From Burkholderiales bacterium (GTDB lineage Bacteria; Pseudomonadota; Gammaproteobacteria; Burkholderiales; Burkholderiaceae_D), in NCBI GenBank assembly GCA_026399895.1, contig JAPLQC010000087.1, positions 13,536-58,023 on the forward strand: a stretch of DNA of 44,488 nt, in the 5' to 3' direction. Positions 37,040 to 44,488 of the stretch are shown here, one piece after another (within the stretch, counting starts at the first letter, position 1; the number at the start of each line of letters is the position of its first letter). The translations under genes and the position numbers were made by a program. The notes below the pieces were generated by a model. It saw only the letters and a program-made list of their open reading frames with translations. It was not told the origin of the DNA and did no database searches.

Positions 37040-37930
37040 TTAGTATGAGATATTCTTATGTTGAAAAATAGTCATTCGGTGGTTGATTCCTTCTACGTCT
37101 TCCCAAGGGATAAAATTTCGAACGAGACGTCGTACAGCTTTTGGTATTAAATTACTGGTATGACTTCCTCTTAGTTGCTGCTGCCATTCAACTTTGATTA
37201 ATGTCCAAAGCTTAGGCCAGTCACACCCAATAAGTACTGAGGGTTGATTAACTCTCTCGCACCAACTTTCCTCAATAAGCACTTCAAATCCTAGATTTTT
37301 CCAGTAGTTGGTATGTCGAGGATTGACCTCGATAATTAGGTAGGGACGGTAATCCAGAAAATAATTAGCGCACAGGAAAGTGTGGCCGATCAGCGCTGCT
37401 AGTGCGATGCGACTAGTACTCTCGGCGAGTTCGGATGCGACCGCTAATCTGCCTACTTCGATCAGACATTTACCTTCTTGACGTAAAACGTTTAGGTAAG
37501 CTTCATGATTTTGGTCTGTGCCGAGTTGTAGACCAGGTCTGTCTAGCATGAGCGAACACGTACCCGAGACCCGCGCACCTTCCTTGGCTAGCAAAGTTAA
37601 TCGGCGTCCATCCGCTGTATTTGTCGGATTATCGATAAAGCTAGTGTCATATCCTAGTTTTCTATACTCGACCCGGAGTAGTTCTGCGGCCATGTATTTT
37701 AGTTTCGGGGTATCGGCGACTTGTAGTGTGACGTTCTCATCTATGTCGAGTCGCGCCGTACGAAATTTTTTTCGTCGCTCTGATAGATTTGACGGTAGCG
37801 TGGCAGTCGGACTAGCGCAAGCTATCGCTCCCACAAAGCGTGGAAGCGATTTGGGCATCTGATTTGTGGACGGAAGAGTCGCTAAATCTGACTTAACGAG
37901 AGATGGTGTTAGTACTGGCGTATCTGGCAT
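37040..37930 (-). CDS. FeeM-like N-acyl amino acid synthase, copy 1
   Basis: The protein has 296 residues. After a polar N-terminus (1-60), the GNAT-like FeeM domain includes LLRVEYRKLGYDTSF, VSGTCSLMLD, CLIEVGRLAVASE, YLIIEVNPRHTNYWKNLGFEVL and CERVNQPSVLIGCDW. FeeM-type enzymes join a fatty acyl chain from acyl-ACP to an amino acid amine; they are structurally related to autoinducer synthases. Cytoplasmic. It is a tandem paralogue of the gene at 38104, most alike over the first 95 residues and the last 25. Base composition looks more AT-rich than in dxs or valS. Confidence 0.8.
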   Translation of the reverse strand: MPDTPVLTPSLVKSDLATLPSTNQMPKSLPRFVGAIACASPTATLPSNLSERRKKFRTARLDIDENVTLQVADTPKLKYMAAELLRVEYRKLGYDTSFIDNPTNTADGRRLTLLAKEGARVSGTCSLMLDRPGLQLGTDQNHEAYLNVLRQEGKCLIEVGRLAVASELAESTSRIALAALIGHTFLCANYFLDYRPYLIIEVNPRHTNYWKNLGFEVLIEESWCERVNQPSVLIGCDWPKLWTLIKVEWQQQLRGSHTSNLIPKAVRRLVRNFIPWEDVEGINHRMTIFQHKNISY

Positions 37931-38007
37931 GCATGCTGAGTAGCCATGGCCTGAATGCAGTTCTTTGAGCGATGTACTAACTCAGGTGAGCTAGTGCATA
38001 GTGCATC

Positions 38008-38104
38008 TCAGATTCTGTTGCTCCCTTTTTTCCACAATAAGTCTGAGCTAACCGCAAAGCGGTTGATCACAGGTGATAGCACGAAAAGAATCCGAGAGAC
38101 GATT
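38008..38104 (-). pseudogene. Relic of the pduO 3' end left by the duplication
   Basis: Read on the minus strand it still resembles the adenosyltransferase C-terminus: FLNRLSD near its start (QFVNRLSD in the intact protein) and LLWKKGSNRI at its end (VLWEKGRNKV in the intact protein). The two parts are in different frames, so it has drifted as non-coding DNA. It lies between the two FeeM-like genes. Confidence 0.75.
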
Positions 38105-38991
38105 CAAAAATTACTTTTATCCTGCAAGGCATTCATCCGATGCATGATTCCTTCAACATCTTCCCAAGGAATGAAATGACGAGCGAAACGTCTTATTGCT
38201 ATAAGAAATAGATTTGAATCGCGATTGCCTTTGAAGGAGTTTTGCCATTCATTTTTTAATAAATGCCACCCGCTGATCCAGTCAAGACCGATTAATGCAC
38301 AAGGTATATTGACCCTTTCGCACCAGGTTTTTTCCACAAGTACTGCAAATCCTAGACTTTTCCAGTAATCGACATGTCGATGTGCAACCTCCATGACTAT
38401 GAAGGGTTTGTGGTCCCAAAAATAATTTGCGCATAGGGCAATATAACTAAACAACGCCGCCAGCGTGATCCGGCCTGTACTGTTGGTTGGCTCTGATTCG
38501 ATCGCTAGCTGGCCTATCTCGATTAAGCATCTTCCCCGTCTTCGTAGTTCGTTTAGATAATCAAAATGAAGGTGGTCAGCGCTAAGACTGCCATTAGGAT
38601 GGTCCAACAAGAGAGAGCATGTGCCCGAAGCTCGCGCGCCTTGCATCGCCAGTAAAGTAAGTAAGCGAGTGTTGCCTAGCCTTTTTGGATCGTTGATAAA
38701 AGCGGTATCGTAGCCTTGTGTTTCATACTTACTTCGCAATATTTCATTAGCTGCATGTTTTAATGCTGGGGTATTCGCGATCTGGACGGTGACGTTCTCT
38801 TGAATGTCGAGTCGCGCCTTACGAAATTTTTTTCGTCGCTCTGGAAGATTCCACGGTAGCGTCGCAGTCGGACTGGCGCAAGCTATCGTCCCAACAAAGC
38901 GGGGAAGCGATATAGGTATCGGATGTGTGGGCTGATGAGTCGCTAAATCTGACTCAATGAGCGATGGTGTTTGTAGTGGCGTATCAGGCAT
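38104..38991 (-). CDS. FeeM-like N-acyl amino acid synthase, copy 2
   Basis: The protein has 295 residues from ATG 38991, the position that aligns with the start of copy 1 (both begin MPDTP); the frame is open to 39039 but the extension is inside the duplicated leader. The same FeeM blocks are present: ILRSKYETQGYDTAF, ASGTCSLLLD, CLIEIGQLAIESE, FIVMEVAHRHVDYWKSLGFAVL and CERVNIPCALIGLDW. Both copies are full-length with family motifs conserved, so both are probably functional. Divergence in the middle (arginine to glutamine in the EIG-[RQ]-LA motif, NPRH to AHRH) suggests different acyl or amino acid preferences. It follows pduO on the same strand. Confidence 0.8.
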   Translation of the reverse strand: MPDTPLQTPSLIESDLATHQPTHPIPISLPRFVGTIACASPTATLPWNLPERRKKFRKARLDIQENVTVQIANTPALKHAANEILRSKYETQGYDTAFINDPKRLGNTRLLTLLAMQGARASGTCSLLLDHPNGSLSADHLHFDYLNELRRRGRCLIEIGQLAIESEPTNSTGRITLAALFSYIALCANYFWDHKPFIVMEVAHRHVDYWKSLGFAVLVEKTWCERVNIPCALIGLDWISGWHLLKNEWQNSFKGNRDSNLFLIAIRRFARHFIPWEDVEGIMHRMNALQDKSNF

Positions 38992-39069
38992 GCATGCTGA
39001 GTTTGCCATTCGGTGCATGCAGTTCCTAGCGCGATGCACTAGCCCAGGCGAGCTAATACATAGCGCATC

Positions 39070-39624
39070 TCACACTTTATTGCGACCTTTTTCCCACAAC
39101 ACGTCTGAGCCACCCGCAAAGCGGTTGAGCACACGCGATAGCACGAACAACAAATCCGAGAGACGATTCACAAATTGTCGTGGCTGTGGATTCAACGCTT
39201 CTGCTTTGCCGAGTGACACTATCGAGCGCTCTGCGCGACGACAGACCGTACGACAGATGTGTGCTTGAGAGGCGGCGCGTGATCCACCAGGCAGAATAAA
39301 TTCGGATAAAGGTGGCAATGTCGCGTTGTACTTTGCGAGTAACTCGTCTAACCGCAGCACGTGTGCTTCTTGAATCATGGTGAAGCCCGGTATGCAGAGT
39401 TCACCACCCAAATCAAATAGATCGTGCTGTATGGTGATGAGCTCTTGTCGCAGATCGTCTGGTAATTGTTCGCACAATAAAACGCCGATGTGAGAATTGA
39501 GTTCATCAACATCACCCATCGCCTGAACGCGAAGTGCATCTTTGTCAGTGCGGCTGCCGTCGCCCAGGCCCGTGGTGCCATCGTCACCTGTACGTGTAGC
39601 TATTTTGGAAAGTCTGTGTCCCAT
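39070..39624 (-). CDS. pduO: Cob(I)alamin adenosyltransferase, PduO type
   Basis: The protein has 184 residues from ATG 39624; a longer frame to 39696 is not supported by the family. TRTGDDGTTGLGDG is the ATP-binding N-terminus. FILPGGSRAASQAHICRTVCRRAER contains the R-x-x-x-R-R-x-E active-site pattern, and FVNRLSDLLFVLSRVLNR closes the trimeric helical bundle. It transfers adenosyl from ATP to cobalamin. Its 3' end was copied in the duplication downstream. Its own sequence looks like core genome, unlike the AT-richer genes it precedes. Confidence 0.94.
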   Translation of the reverse strand: MGHRLSKIATRTGDDGTTGLGDGSRTDKDALRVQAMGDVDELNSHIGVLLCEQLPDDLRQELITIQHDLFDLGGELCIPGFTMIQEAHVLRLDELLAKYNATLPPLSEFILPGGSRAASQAHICRTVCRRAERSIVSLGKAEALNPQPRQFVNRLSDLLFVLSRVLNRFAGGSDVLWEKGRNKV

Positions 39625-39766
39625 GGCGGTAAAATTTGATAACTCAATCGTAAGAGCATAAGTGAAATCCCGCATAAATGCTGAATCAATGACCAAGTTG
39701 GGCGTACAGTGCCCCTACCTGAGTGATGTCCCGAGGGTACAATCCTAGTCCTTCCGGAGAAGCCGA

Positions 39767-41147
39767 ATGAATCACCCCGCTCCCCCAAATTTCAAGCGCG
39801 AGTTGCCCGCTGATTTATTGTCAGCGCTACAGGCGCGCTTCGCCGATCGCGTGTCCACGACGCAGGCCATGCGTGAGCACCATGGACGCGATGAATCGTC
39901 CTATGACCCCATGCTGCCCGATGCGGTGGTATTCGCCCAAAACATCGACGATGTGGCGGCCGCTGTAACGCTGTGCAACCAATATCGCTTCCCGGTTATC
40001 GCCTACGGCACCGGTACCTCGCTGGAGGGTCATATCCTGGCGGTGCAGGGTGGCTTGTCGATCGATCTGTCGCAGATGAATCAACTGGTCGCGCTGAATG
40101 CCGAAGACCTGACCGTGACCGTGCAGCCCGGCGTCACCCGCAAACAGTTAAATGCCGAGATCAAAGACACCGGCTTGTTTTTTCCGATTGACCCGGGTGC
40201 AGACGCTTCCATTGGTGGTATGGCCGCGACCCGTGCCTCTGGTACCAATGCGGTACGTTACGGCACCATGCGCGAGAACGTGCTGGCGCTGACGGTGGTC
40301 ACAGCCGATGGCAAAGTGATCAAGACCGGAACCCGCGCTAAAAAATCTTCAGCAGGCTATGACCTCACCCGATTATTTGTGGGTAGTGAAGGCACACTCG
40401 GCATCATCGTTGAGATCACGCTGAAGCTGTATCCACAACCAGAAGCGATCTCGGCAGCGGTCTGCTCGTTTCCTGATTCAGACCATACAAATGGGTGTGC
40501 CGGTCGCGCGCGTCGAATTTCTTGATGAGACCAGCGTGCGTGCCTTGAATGCGCATGACAAATTGAGTTTGCCTGAAAAGCCACTCCTGCTGTTCGAGTT
40601 TCACGGTAGCGAGTACGGCGTAAAGGAACAAGCCGAGCTGGTGCAGCAAATCGCAGATGAGCATGATGCGACCGGTTTCGAATGGGCGACCCGACCCGAA
40701 GATCGCTCACGGCTATGGCAAGCGCGGCACAATGCTTATTTCGCATTGCTTCAGCTTCGACCGGGCAGTCGGGCGATTTCTACGGATTGCTGTGTTCCGA
40801 TTTCTCGCCTTGCAGAGTGCTTGTTGGCGACCAAGGAAGATATTGAGCGTGAGGGTGTAACCCACGGCATCATCGGTCATGTAGGCGATGGCAATTTTCA
40901 TGTGCAAATGATTATCGACCCTAATGATCCCGCGGATATCGCACGTGCCGAGGGCGTGAATGCGCGTATGGTCTCGCGTGCAATTGCAATGCAGGGTACA
41001 TGCACCGGGGAGCATGGTATTGGCTTGCACAAGATTGATTTCCTGATTCAGGAAAGTGGTGAAGCTACCGTCGATGTGATGCGCACCATCAAGCACGCGC
41101 TCGACCCTCATAATATTTTTAATCCCGGCAAAGTGCTGCGCTGGTAA
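39767..41147 (+). pseudogene. FAD-linked oxidase (GlcD/D-lactate dehydrogenase type), frameshifted by a short internal deletion
   Basis: Frame one (39767-~40475) encodes the FAD-binding domain: YGTGTSLEGH, TVQPGVTRKQLN, FPIDPGADASIGGMAATRASGTNAVRYG and SAGYDLTRLFVGSEGTLGIIVE. Frame two (~40478-41147) encodes the cap domain: QTIQMGVPVARVEFLDE, WQARHNAYFA, STDCCVPISRLAE, GHVGDGNFH and EHGIGLHK. Between FPD and QTIQMG the family normally has about nine more residues, so a deletion of roughly 26-28 bp probably removed them and shifted the frame. The intact enzyme would be about 468 residues and oxidise D-lactate or glycolate. A sequencing error alone does not explain the missing residues. Confidence 0.85.
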
Positions 41148-41172
41148 TGCATCTGAAAGTGACTTAATTTTC

Positions 41173-42060
41173 ATGGCAACACGTATTCCCCCGGTTCATG
41201 CCTTATCAGCCTTTGAGGCTGCGGCCCGCCATGGCTCGTTCGCGTTGGCTGCTGAAGAGCTGTGTATTACGCCCTCAGCGCTCTCGCATCGTATTCGTTT
41301 GTTAGAGGAGTTTGTCGGCGAGCGTTTGTTTGTGCGCGACGGTCGGAATGTGGGTCTCTCCGAATTTGGTCGTCGTTATCTCGATGTCGTGCGACAAGCG
41401 CTTCGTACGCTGACTGACTTCCCGATGCCGCGCCGTGCAGCTTCGGTACAGCCGCGACTCAAAATTACTGCGCCACCCACCTTCGCGCGCTACTTGTTGG
41501 TGCCAAATATCGACTCGTTCACCACCGCGCATCCCGAGATCGCTGTCGAGATATTTCTCTCAGTGCCTTTGTATGACTTGGCTTTGGCTGAGAGCGATCT
41601 CGAAGTGCGCTTCGGTCCGGGCCGCTATCCGAATTTACAGTGTGAGTTACTTTTTTCCGAGCCGACGTTTGCTGTCGCCAGTCCGAAGTATCTGGCGCAG
41701 ATTGATGAGCTAAAGGAACCTGCCGATCTGAAAAACGCGACGCTGGTGCGTTCTGCACTCGAGCCGTGGCAGCCTTGGTTTGAGGCTGCAGGCTTGGATT
41801 GGCCTGAGCCCACTACCGGCATTCGCGTAGATGATCTCGGGCTACTTCAAGAGATGGTGCGCCATGGTCATGGTGTTGGTCTGGCCCGAGCGCACTTCGC
41901 GCGTGAACTGATCGAGGCCGGCGAGCTTGTGCGTCTGTTTGATGTGCAGACCGGCGCGCCTCCGCATGCCTACTATGCGGTCTATGAAAAACAGGTACTC
42001 GAACGGCCCGAGGTTTCGCTGTTCCTTCAGTGGATGAAAGACACTTTCGGTAATCTTTGA
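41173..42060 (+). CDS. LysR family transcriptional regulator (GcvA-like)
   Basis: The protein has 295 residues. The winged helix-turn-helix is IPPVHALSAFEAAARHGSFALAAEELCITPSALSHRIRLLEEFVGERLF, the usual LysR N-terminus and of the GcvA subgroup. The PBP2-type effector domain starts near 92 (LKITAPPTFARYLLVPNI). It lies 25 bp after the broken oxidase gene in the same direction. LysR regulators are often divergent from their targets; here the only candidate target in the same operon is damaged. Effector unknown. Confidence 0.93.
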   Translation: MATRIPPVHALSAFEAAARHGSFALAAEELCITPSALSHRIRLLEEFVGERLFVRDGRNVGLSEFGRRYLDVVRQALRTLTDFPMPRRAASVQPRLKITAPPTFARYLLVPNIDSFTTAHPEIAVEIFLSVPLYDLALAESDLEVRFGPGRYPNLQCELLFSEPTFAVASPKYLAQIDELKEPADLKNATLVRSALEPWQPWFEAAGLDWPEPTTGIRVDDLGLLQEMVRHGHGVGLARAHFARELIEAGELVRLFDVQTGAPPHAYYAVYEKQVLERPEVSLFLQWMKDTFGNL

Positions 42061-42227
42061 TCACACGATCGATAATCGAACCAAGCGCTTAGTATTTTTA
42101 ACTTCGCGCAAAGTACCGATTAATTTTTTTCTAAAGACCTTCGCAACGAACGTTGCCTCGTCTCTTGCTACTCAAGTGGTGGTTAATGCGTGCATCCCGC
42201 ACGCCTACTTGAACGTAGGAGAATTTA
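42061..42227. other. Leader of the ankyrin-like orphan gene
   Basis: About 165 bp. A small hairpin GCGTGC-ATCCC-GCACGC lies at 42188-42204. A strong ribosome site (AGGAG 42217-42221) is 6 bases before ATG 42228. The stretch 42121-42130 is T-rich. No clear promoter is seen. Confidence 0.45.
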
Positions 42228-44261
42228 ATGAGTGTCAACTTCGGAGCCGGCTTGGCTCCCGCCCCCAATAATCTAAACGCCAATGATGCGCCGCCGCCAC
42301 AGCAGCCAGTAGCGCAGCCAGTAGCGCAGCCCAATTCACCTACGGTGGGAGCTACCGCAGCCACTGTATCGCCGCTGACTACGCCACCGGCAGACGGTAG
42401 CGCATTGGACAGCACAGATCCAACATTCACCCATCGGCAGTCGCATCGTTTAGCGCTGAACAAGCTACGCGAGGATTGGGTTCGGGTCGAAAAAGCGATT
42501 CAGGAGGGCGACCTCAAGTTAGTACATCACATGCTGAATGAAGGCCTAGTGCCTTGCCTGGTTGAAGAAGACGAGTCAGGCATGTCGGTATGGACAAGAT
42601 TGCCAAAAGATTTATTCAAAAATTTGCAGGATACTGATCTATTCGATCGCTTCATCAATCTTTTCGCACAGCATAATCTGCAAGCAGATTTATATCAGTA
42701 CACGACTTATGCAGGAAACTGCGTCATGTTAAGACGACTCGTGCAAAGCGGTGTCAAGGGCTGGCAGACTGTGCCACAGTATTTTGATTCGCTGATATTT
42801 GATGCGATGATCCGGGGCGGCGCAAAGCAGCTTAATGCATTATTACAACTGCAGAAAGAAAGCTATCCAACTCATAAGTTGGACTGGGATCGTATCTGGC
42901 TTAGCAGCATGCAGTCGAAAAAAAATTCATCCAGTTCAGAGATCGTTGCTGTAGTGATTCCCTATCTAAAGCCTTCACAATTCTCGCGCGTTTGCCAAGC
43001 AAACATGTTCCTCCGAGCGGGCGAAGCGGGTGATCACCGTTTGGTTACCGCTCTGGTGGAGTGGCTGGGTGATGATATCGATACGTTTTCAGAGTCGCCG
43101 CTTTGGCAAAGCGAGCAAGGTAAATTTTCATCTGAGACGCTAGCGACAATAGTAAGAGGCGGGTTTCCGATTGAGGGAATTCGTCTGCCTCCGCCCGAAC
43201 AGAAAAACGCGCAGGAACTCCAGATAGTATTGTATGGCCCAAAGCTATCGAATAGCCCGTTTGCACAGATGTTAGTGATTGCCGAGGGCTCATCTAAGAA
43301 AATTATCAACTTTGTTTTCCGCAAGGCGCTTGGTGTTACCAACGACCCATTTCACGGCGGGCTTTCTATGGCAACCCAATTGCGCCTTGATAAACAGATA
43401 GCGAGAGATCTATTTCAAAATGGTTTTGCGGCGCCACTTGCGATCAAGCTTTCGCAGAAAATGCATGATTTTCTGAGTTTGAGCAAGCTGACTTTTGTCT
43501 ATGGCGCCCATGGATTAGCTTATCTCGCTTGTCTAAATGAATGTCTTCATCCCGATACTGCCGATCCATTTCAAGATCAGCTATCAATAGAGCAGGCGAA
43601 GGTCATTCATGATGCATCGCTGGCCGTGCTCGAAGAACAATTTGGTGGACCTATCGGATTTTTTAGCCGTGCACTCGCTTGCATCGGGATAGACGGTTCC
43701 GTTGATACCAAGAAGCTCAGCATTATCTATCGGTATGACATAGGCCTTCCGGAGAACATCGTGGCACAAATCGGCGCCACCCTAAAGGCTTTATGCGCTG
43801 AGGTCATGGCCAGCGCTGTGCCGTTGAGCTTGTTTAAGCCAGGCATGACCGGCGCCGACGTTCAAGCGGCATTTCATCGTTGGATACAACAAGGCGTTGC
43901 GCAACGTATCGTTAATCGGCTACCGCAAGATCTTGGGCTCAGTATTGCGAAGCGCGACTGGAATGATGTAGATGAAGATGAAGATAGCGACATCTATGGT
44001 TATGAAGACCAATTTGTACTTGCTGAGTTGATTTCGCCTCTCAATTATTTGGTCACATCCGTGATCAGCCAGTACGGCGCGGACCTCGCCGAGAATATCG
44101 AGGTAAATAGCACCGCGATGGTTGAGGCATGCCGCACGCTGCCGCCTGATGCTTTTCGCCAAAAAATTAGCCACTATGATGCCGAGTTAGATTCTGCTGA
44201 CGAGGTTTCGTCAAGCGCAGATGAAGATTCTGATTCGGAGTCATCCTCTTCCTCCTCCTAG
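42228..44261 (+). CDS. Uncharacterised 677-residue protein with degenerate ankyrin-like repeats (effector-like)
   Basis: No family recognised. Residues 1-65 are Pro/Ala/Gln-rich and disordered, with a 12-base tandem repeat encoding VAQPVAQP. The middle is alpha-helical; several segments have the ankyrin rhythm, for example VEKAIQEGDLKLVHHMLNEGL, GNCVMLRRLVQSGVKG and LRAGEAGDHRLVTALVEWLG, but the canonical TPLH tetrapeptide is missing. An acidic stretch (DVDEDEDSDIYGYED) lies near 585, and the tail (SSADEDSDSESSSSSS) is Ser/Asp/Glu. No signal peptide or membrane helix. Composition and layout recall type III or IV secreted effectors of host-associated Proteobacteria, but no secretion genes lie here. 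The start is backed by a strong ribosome site. Confidence 0.75.
   Translation: MSVNFGAGLAPAPNNLNANDAPPPQQPVAQPVAQPNSPTVGATAATVSPLTTPPADGSALDSTDPTFTHRQSHRLALNKLREDWVRVEKAIQEGDLKLVHHMLNEGLVPCLVEEDESGMSVWTRLPKDLFKNLQDTDLFDRFINLFAQHNLQADLYQYTTYAGNCVMLRRLVQSGVKGWQTVPQYFDSLIFDAMIRGGAKQLNALLQLQKESYPTHKLDWDRIWLSSMQSKKNSSSSEIVAVVIPYLKPSQFSRVCQANMFLRAGEAGDHRLVTALVEWLGDDIDTFSESPLWQSEQGKFSSETLATIVRGGFPIEGIRLPPPEQKNAQELQIVLYGPKLSNSPFAQMLVIAEGSSKKIINFVFRKALGVTNDPFHGGLSMATQLRLDKQIARDLFQNGFAAPLAIKLSQKMHDFLSLSKLTFVYGAHGLAYLACLNECLHPDTADPFQDQLSIEQAKVIHDASLAVLEEQFGGPIGFFSRALACIGIDGSVDTKKLSIIYRYDIGLPENIVAQIGATLKALCAEVMASAVPLSLFKPGMTGADVQAAFHRWIQQGVAQRIVNRLPQDLGLSIAKRDWNDVDEDEDSDIYGYEDQFVLAELISPLNYLVTSVISQYGADLAENIEVNSTAMVEACRTLPPDAFRQKISHYDAELDSADEVSSSADEDSDSESSSSSS
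42306..42329 (+). repeat. 12-bp tandem repeat, two copies
   Basis: CCAGTAGCGCAG occurs twice in a row, giving the VAQPVAQP duplication in the disordered N-terminus of the orphan protein. It is likely a slippage product. Confidence 0.8.
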
Positions 44262-44332
44262 CCAATATCCTTGGGTCCGGCGTAGGCGCTGCATGCCAAA
44301 CACGCTAGAACTGAAGCCTGGCCATGCCAAGG

Positions 44333-44359
44333 GTGGTCATCAGCACCGCTGATGACCAC
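44333..44359. terminator. Perfect 11-bp hairpin after the orphan gene
   Basis: GTGGTCATCAG (44333-44343) pairs perfectly with CTGATGACCAC (44349-44359) around a 5-base loop. No clean T-run follows, so terminator function is uncertain; a protein binding site is equally possible. Confidence 0.45.
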
Positions 44360-44418
44360 ATCAAGGTGCTTGGTATTTTGTTCATCACAAAAATTTTCAA
44401 CCTTCCCGCCAAACCTTT

Positions 44419-44456
44419 TCAGCCGAAAACTGCTCAAATCAGCGTTTTGAGGCTGA
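44419..44456. repeat. Interrupted inverted repeat
   Basis: TCAGCC-G-AAAAC (44419-44430) pairs with GTTTT-GA-GGCTGA (44444-44456) with small bulges and a 13-base loop. Function unknown. Confidence 0.45.
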
Positions 44457-44488
44457 CGCATTCGATAGACTAGCGCTCCTTGTTGATG

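Larger units (their letters stand above)
37931..39168. repeat. Tandem duplication of a ~1.06-kb unit (FeeM-like gene plus leader plus 3' end of pduO)
   Basis: The bases 37931-38103 upstream of copy 1 align with 38992-39168 upstream of copy 2 at a constant offset of 1061-1062 bp. Shared blocks include GCATGCTGAG, CCGCAAAGCGGTTGA and CCGAGAGACGATTCA. The second lies inside the intact adenosyltransferase gene. So the duplicated unit contained the gene, its leader and the last ~95 bp of pduO. The repeat continues leftward through both FeeM-like genes to about 37045. Confidence 0.85.
44262..44488. other. Intergenic end of the window
   Basis: No gene is supported. A 67-codon frame on the minus strand (44258-44461) lacks a well-placed ribosome site and any resemblance to a family. 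Two hairpins are present (listed separately). Confidence 0.45.

Noticed and set aside
39767..41147. Two separate genes (252 and 218 residues)
   Set aside because: The halves are complementary domains of one oxidase; the second lacks its own ribosome site and begins mid-domain.
42103..42144. Two TTCGC motifs (42103 and 42140) upstream of the effector-like gene, considered as a PIP/hrpII box
   Set aside because: The spacing is 32 bases, not the 15 of a PIP box, so it is not evidence for type III regulation.
44258..44461. 67-codon frame on the minus strand
   Set aside because: The only ribosome-like AGGAG is about 15 bases from the ATG, the product matches nothing, and it spans two hairpins.

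Overview
The window looks like a piece of a betaproteobacterial chromosome with moderate to high GC. The evidence is gene order and family content: a BPSS1780-type membrane protein next to type II thrB, a DUF2782 gene and polA; a Rieske oxygenase divergent from xseB-ispA-dxs; and a TPP-riboswitch thiC-thiS-thiG-thiD-thiE operon. The genus cannot be fixed from sequence alone. I saw no rRNA, tRNA, CRISPR array or intact transposase.

Layout. 1-9094 (+): the end of a surface-polysaccharide cluster. It holds a MurJ-like flippase (cut by the window edge), hexapeptide acyltransferase, WbsX-type protein, methyltransferase, GT2 glycosyltransferase, NAD-sugar epimerase, a decayed stretch (4822-6572), then an intact sugar-phosphate transferase and CapD/WbpM-type dehydratase. 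The decayed stretch holds pieces of an older CapD-like gene, perhaps an initiating sugar transferase, an RfaH/NusG-like C-terminus, the front of ugd and possibly a glycosyltransferase tail. 9096-13707 (-): CorC/HlyC-type transporter, DUF2147 protein, valS. 13708-18398 (+): TPP riboswitch and thiamin operon. 18658-22042 (+): an unknown 347-residue protein, then uvrD. 22060-24684 (-): unknown small protein, BPSS1780-type protein, thrB, DUF2782 protein. 24868-28738 (+): polA, three ~106-bp palindromic tandem repeats, ZIP transporter without a standard start codon. 28793-31697 (-): sulfurtransferase, EamA transporter, Rieske oxygenase. 31985-35003 (+): xseB, ispA, dxs. 35055-39624 (-): PduO-type adenosyltransferase, two FeeM-like N-acyl amino acid synthases, ThiF-like adenylyltransferase, nitroreductase-like protein. 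39767-44261 (+): frameshifted glycolate/lactate oxidase gene, LysR regulator, 677-residue ankyrin-like protein with an effector-like composition.

The most interesting part is 35055-39624. Two tandem FeeM-like acyltransferases are followed, in one direction and with tight spacing, by an E1-like adenylating enzyme and a flavin nitroreductase-like enzyme. The order suggests an uncharacterised acyl-amino-acid modification pathway. The pair arose by tandem duplication of a ~1.06-kb unit that also copied the 3' end of the upstream adenosyltransferase gene, which survives as a relic between the two copies. Other points of note are the polysaccharide-gene graveyard, the palindromic repeats after polA, a predicted SD-sequestering switch ahead of thiC, and three orphan proteins (18658, 22060, 42228) without a recognised family.
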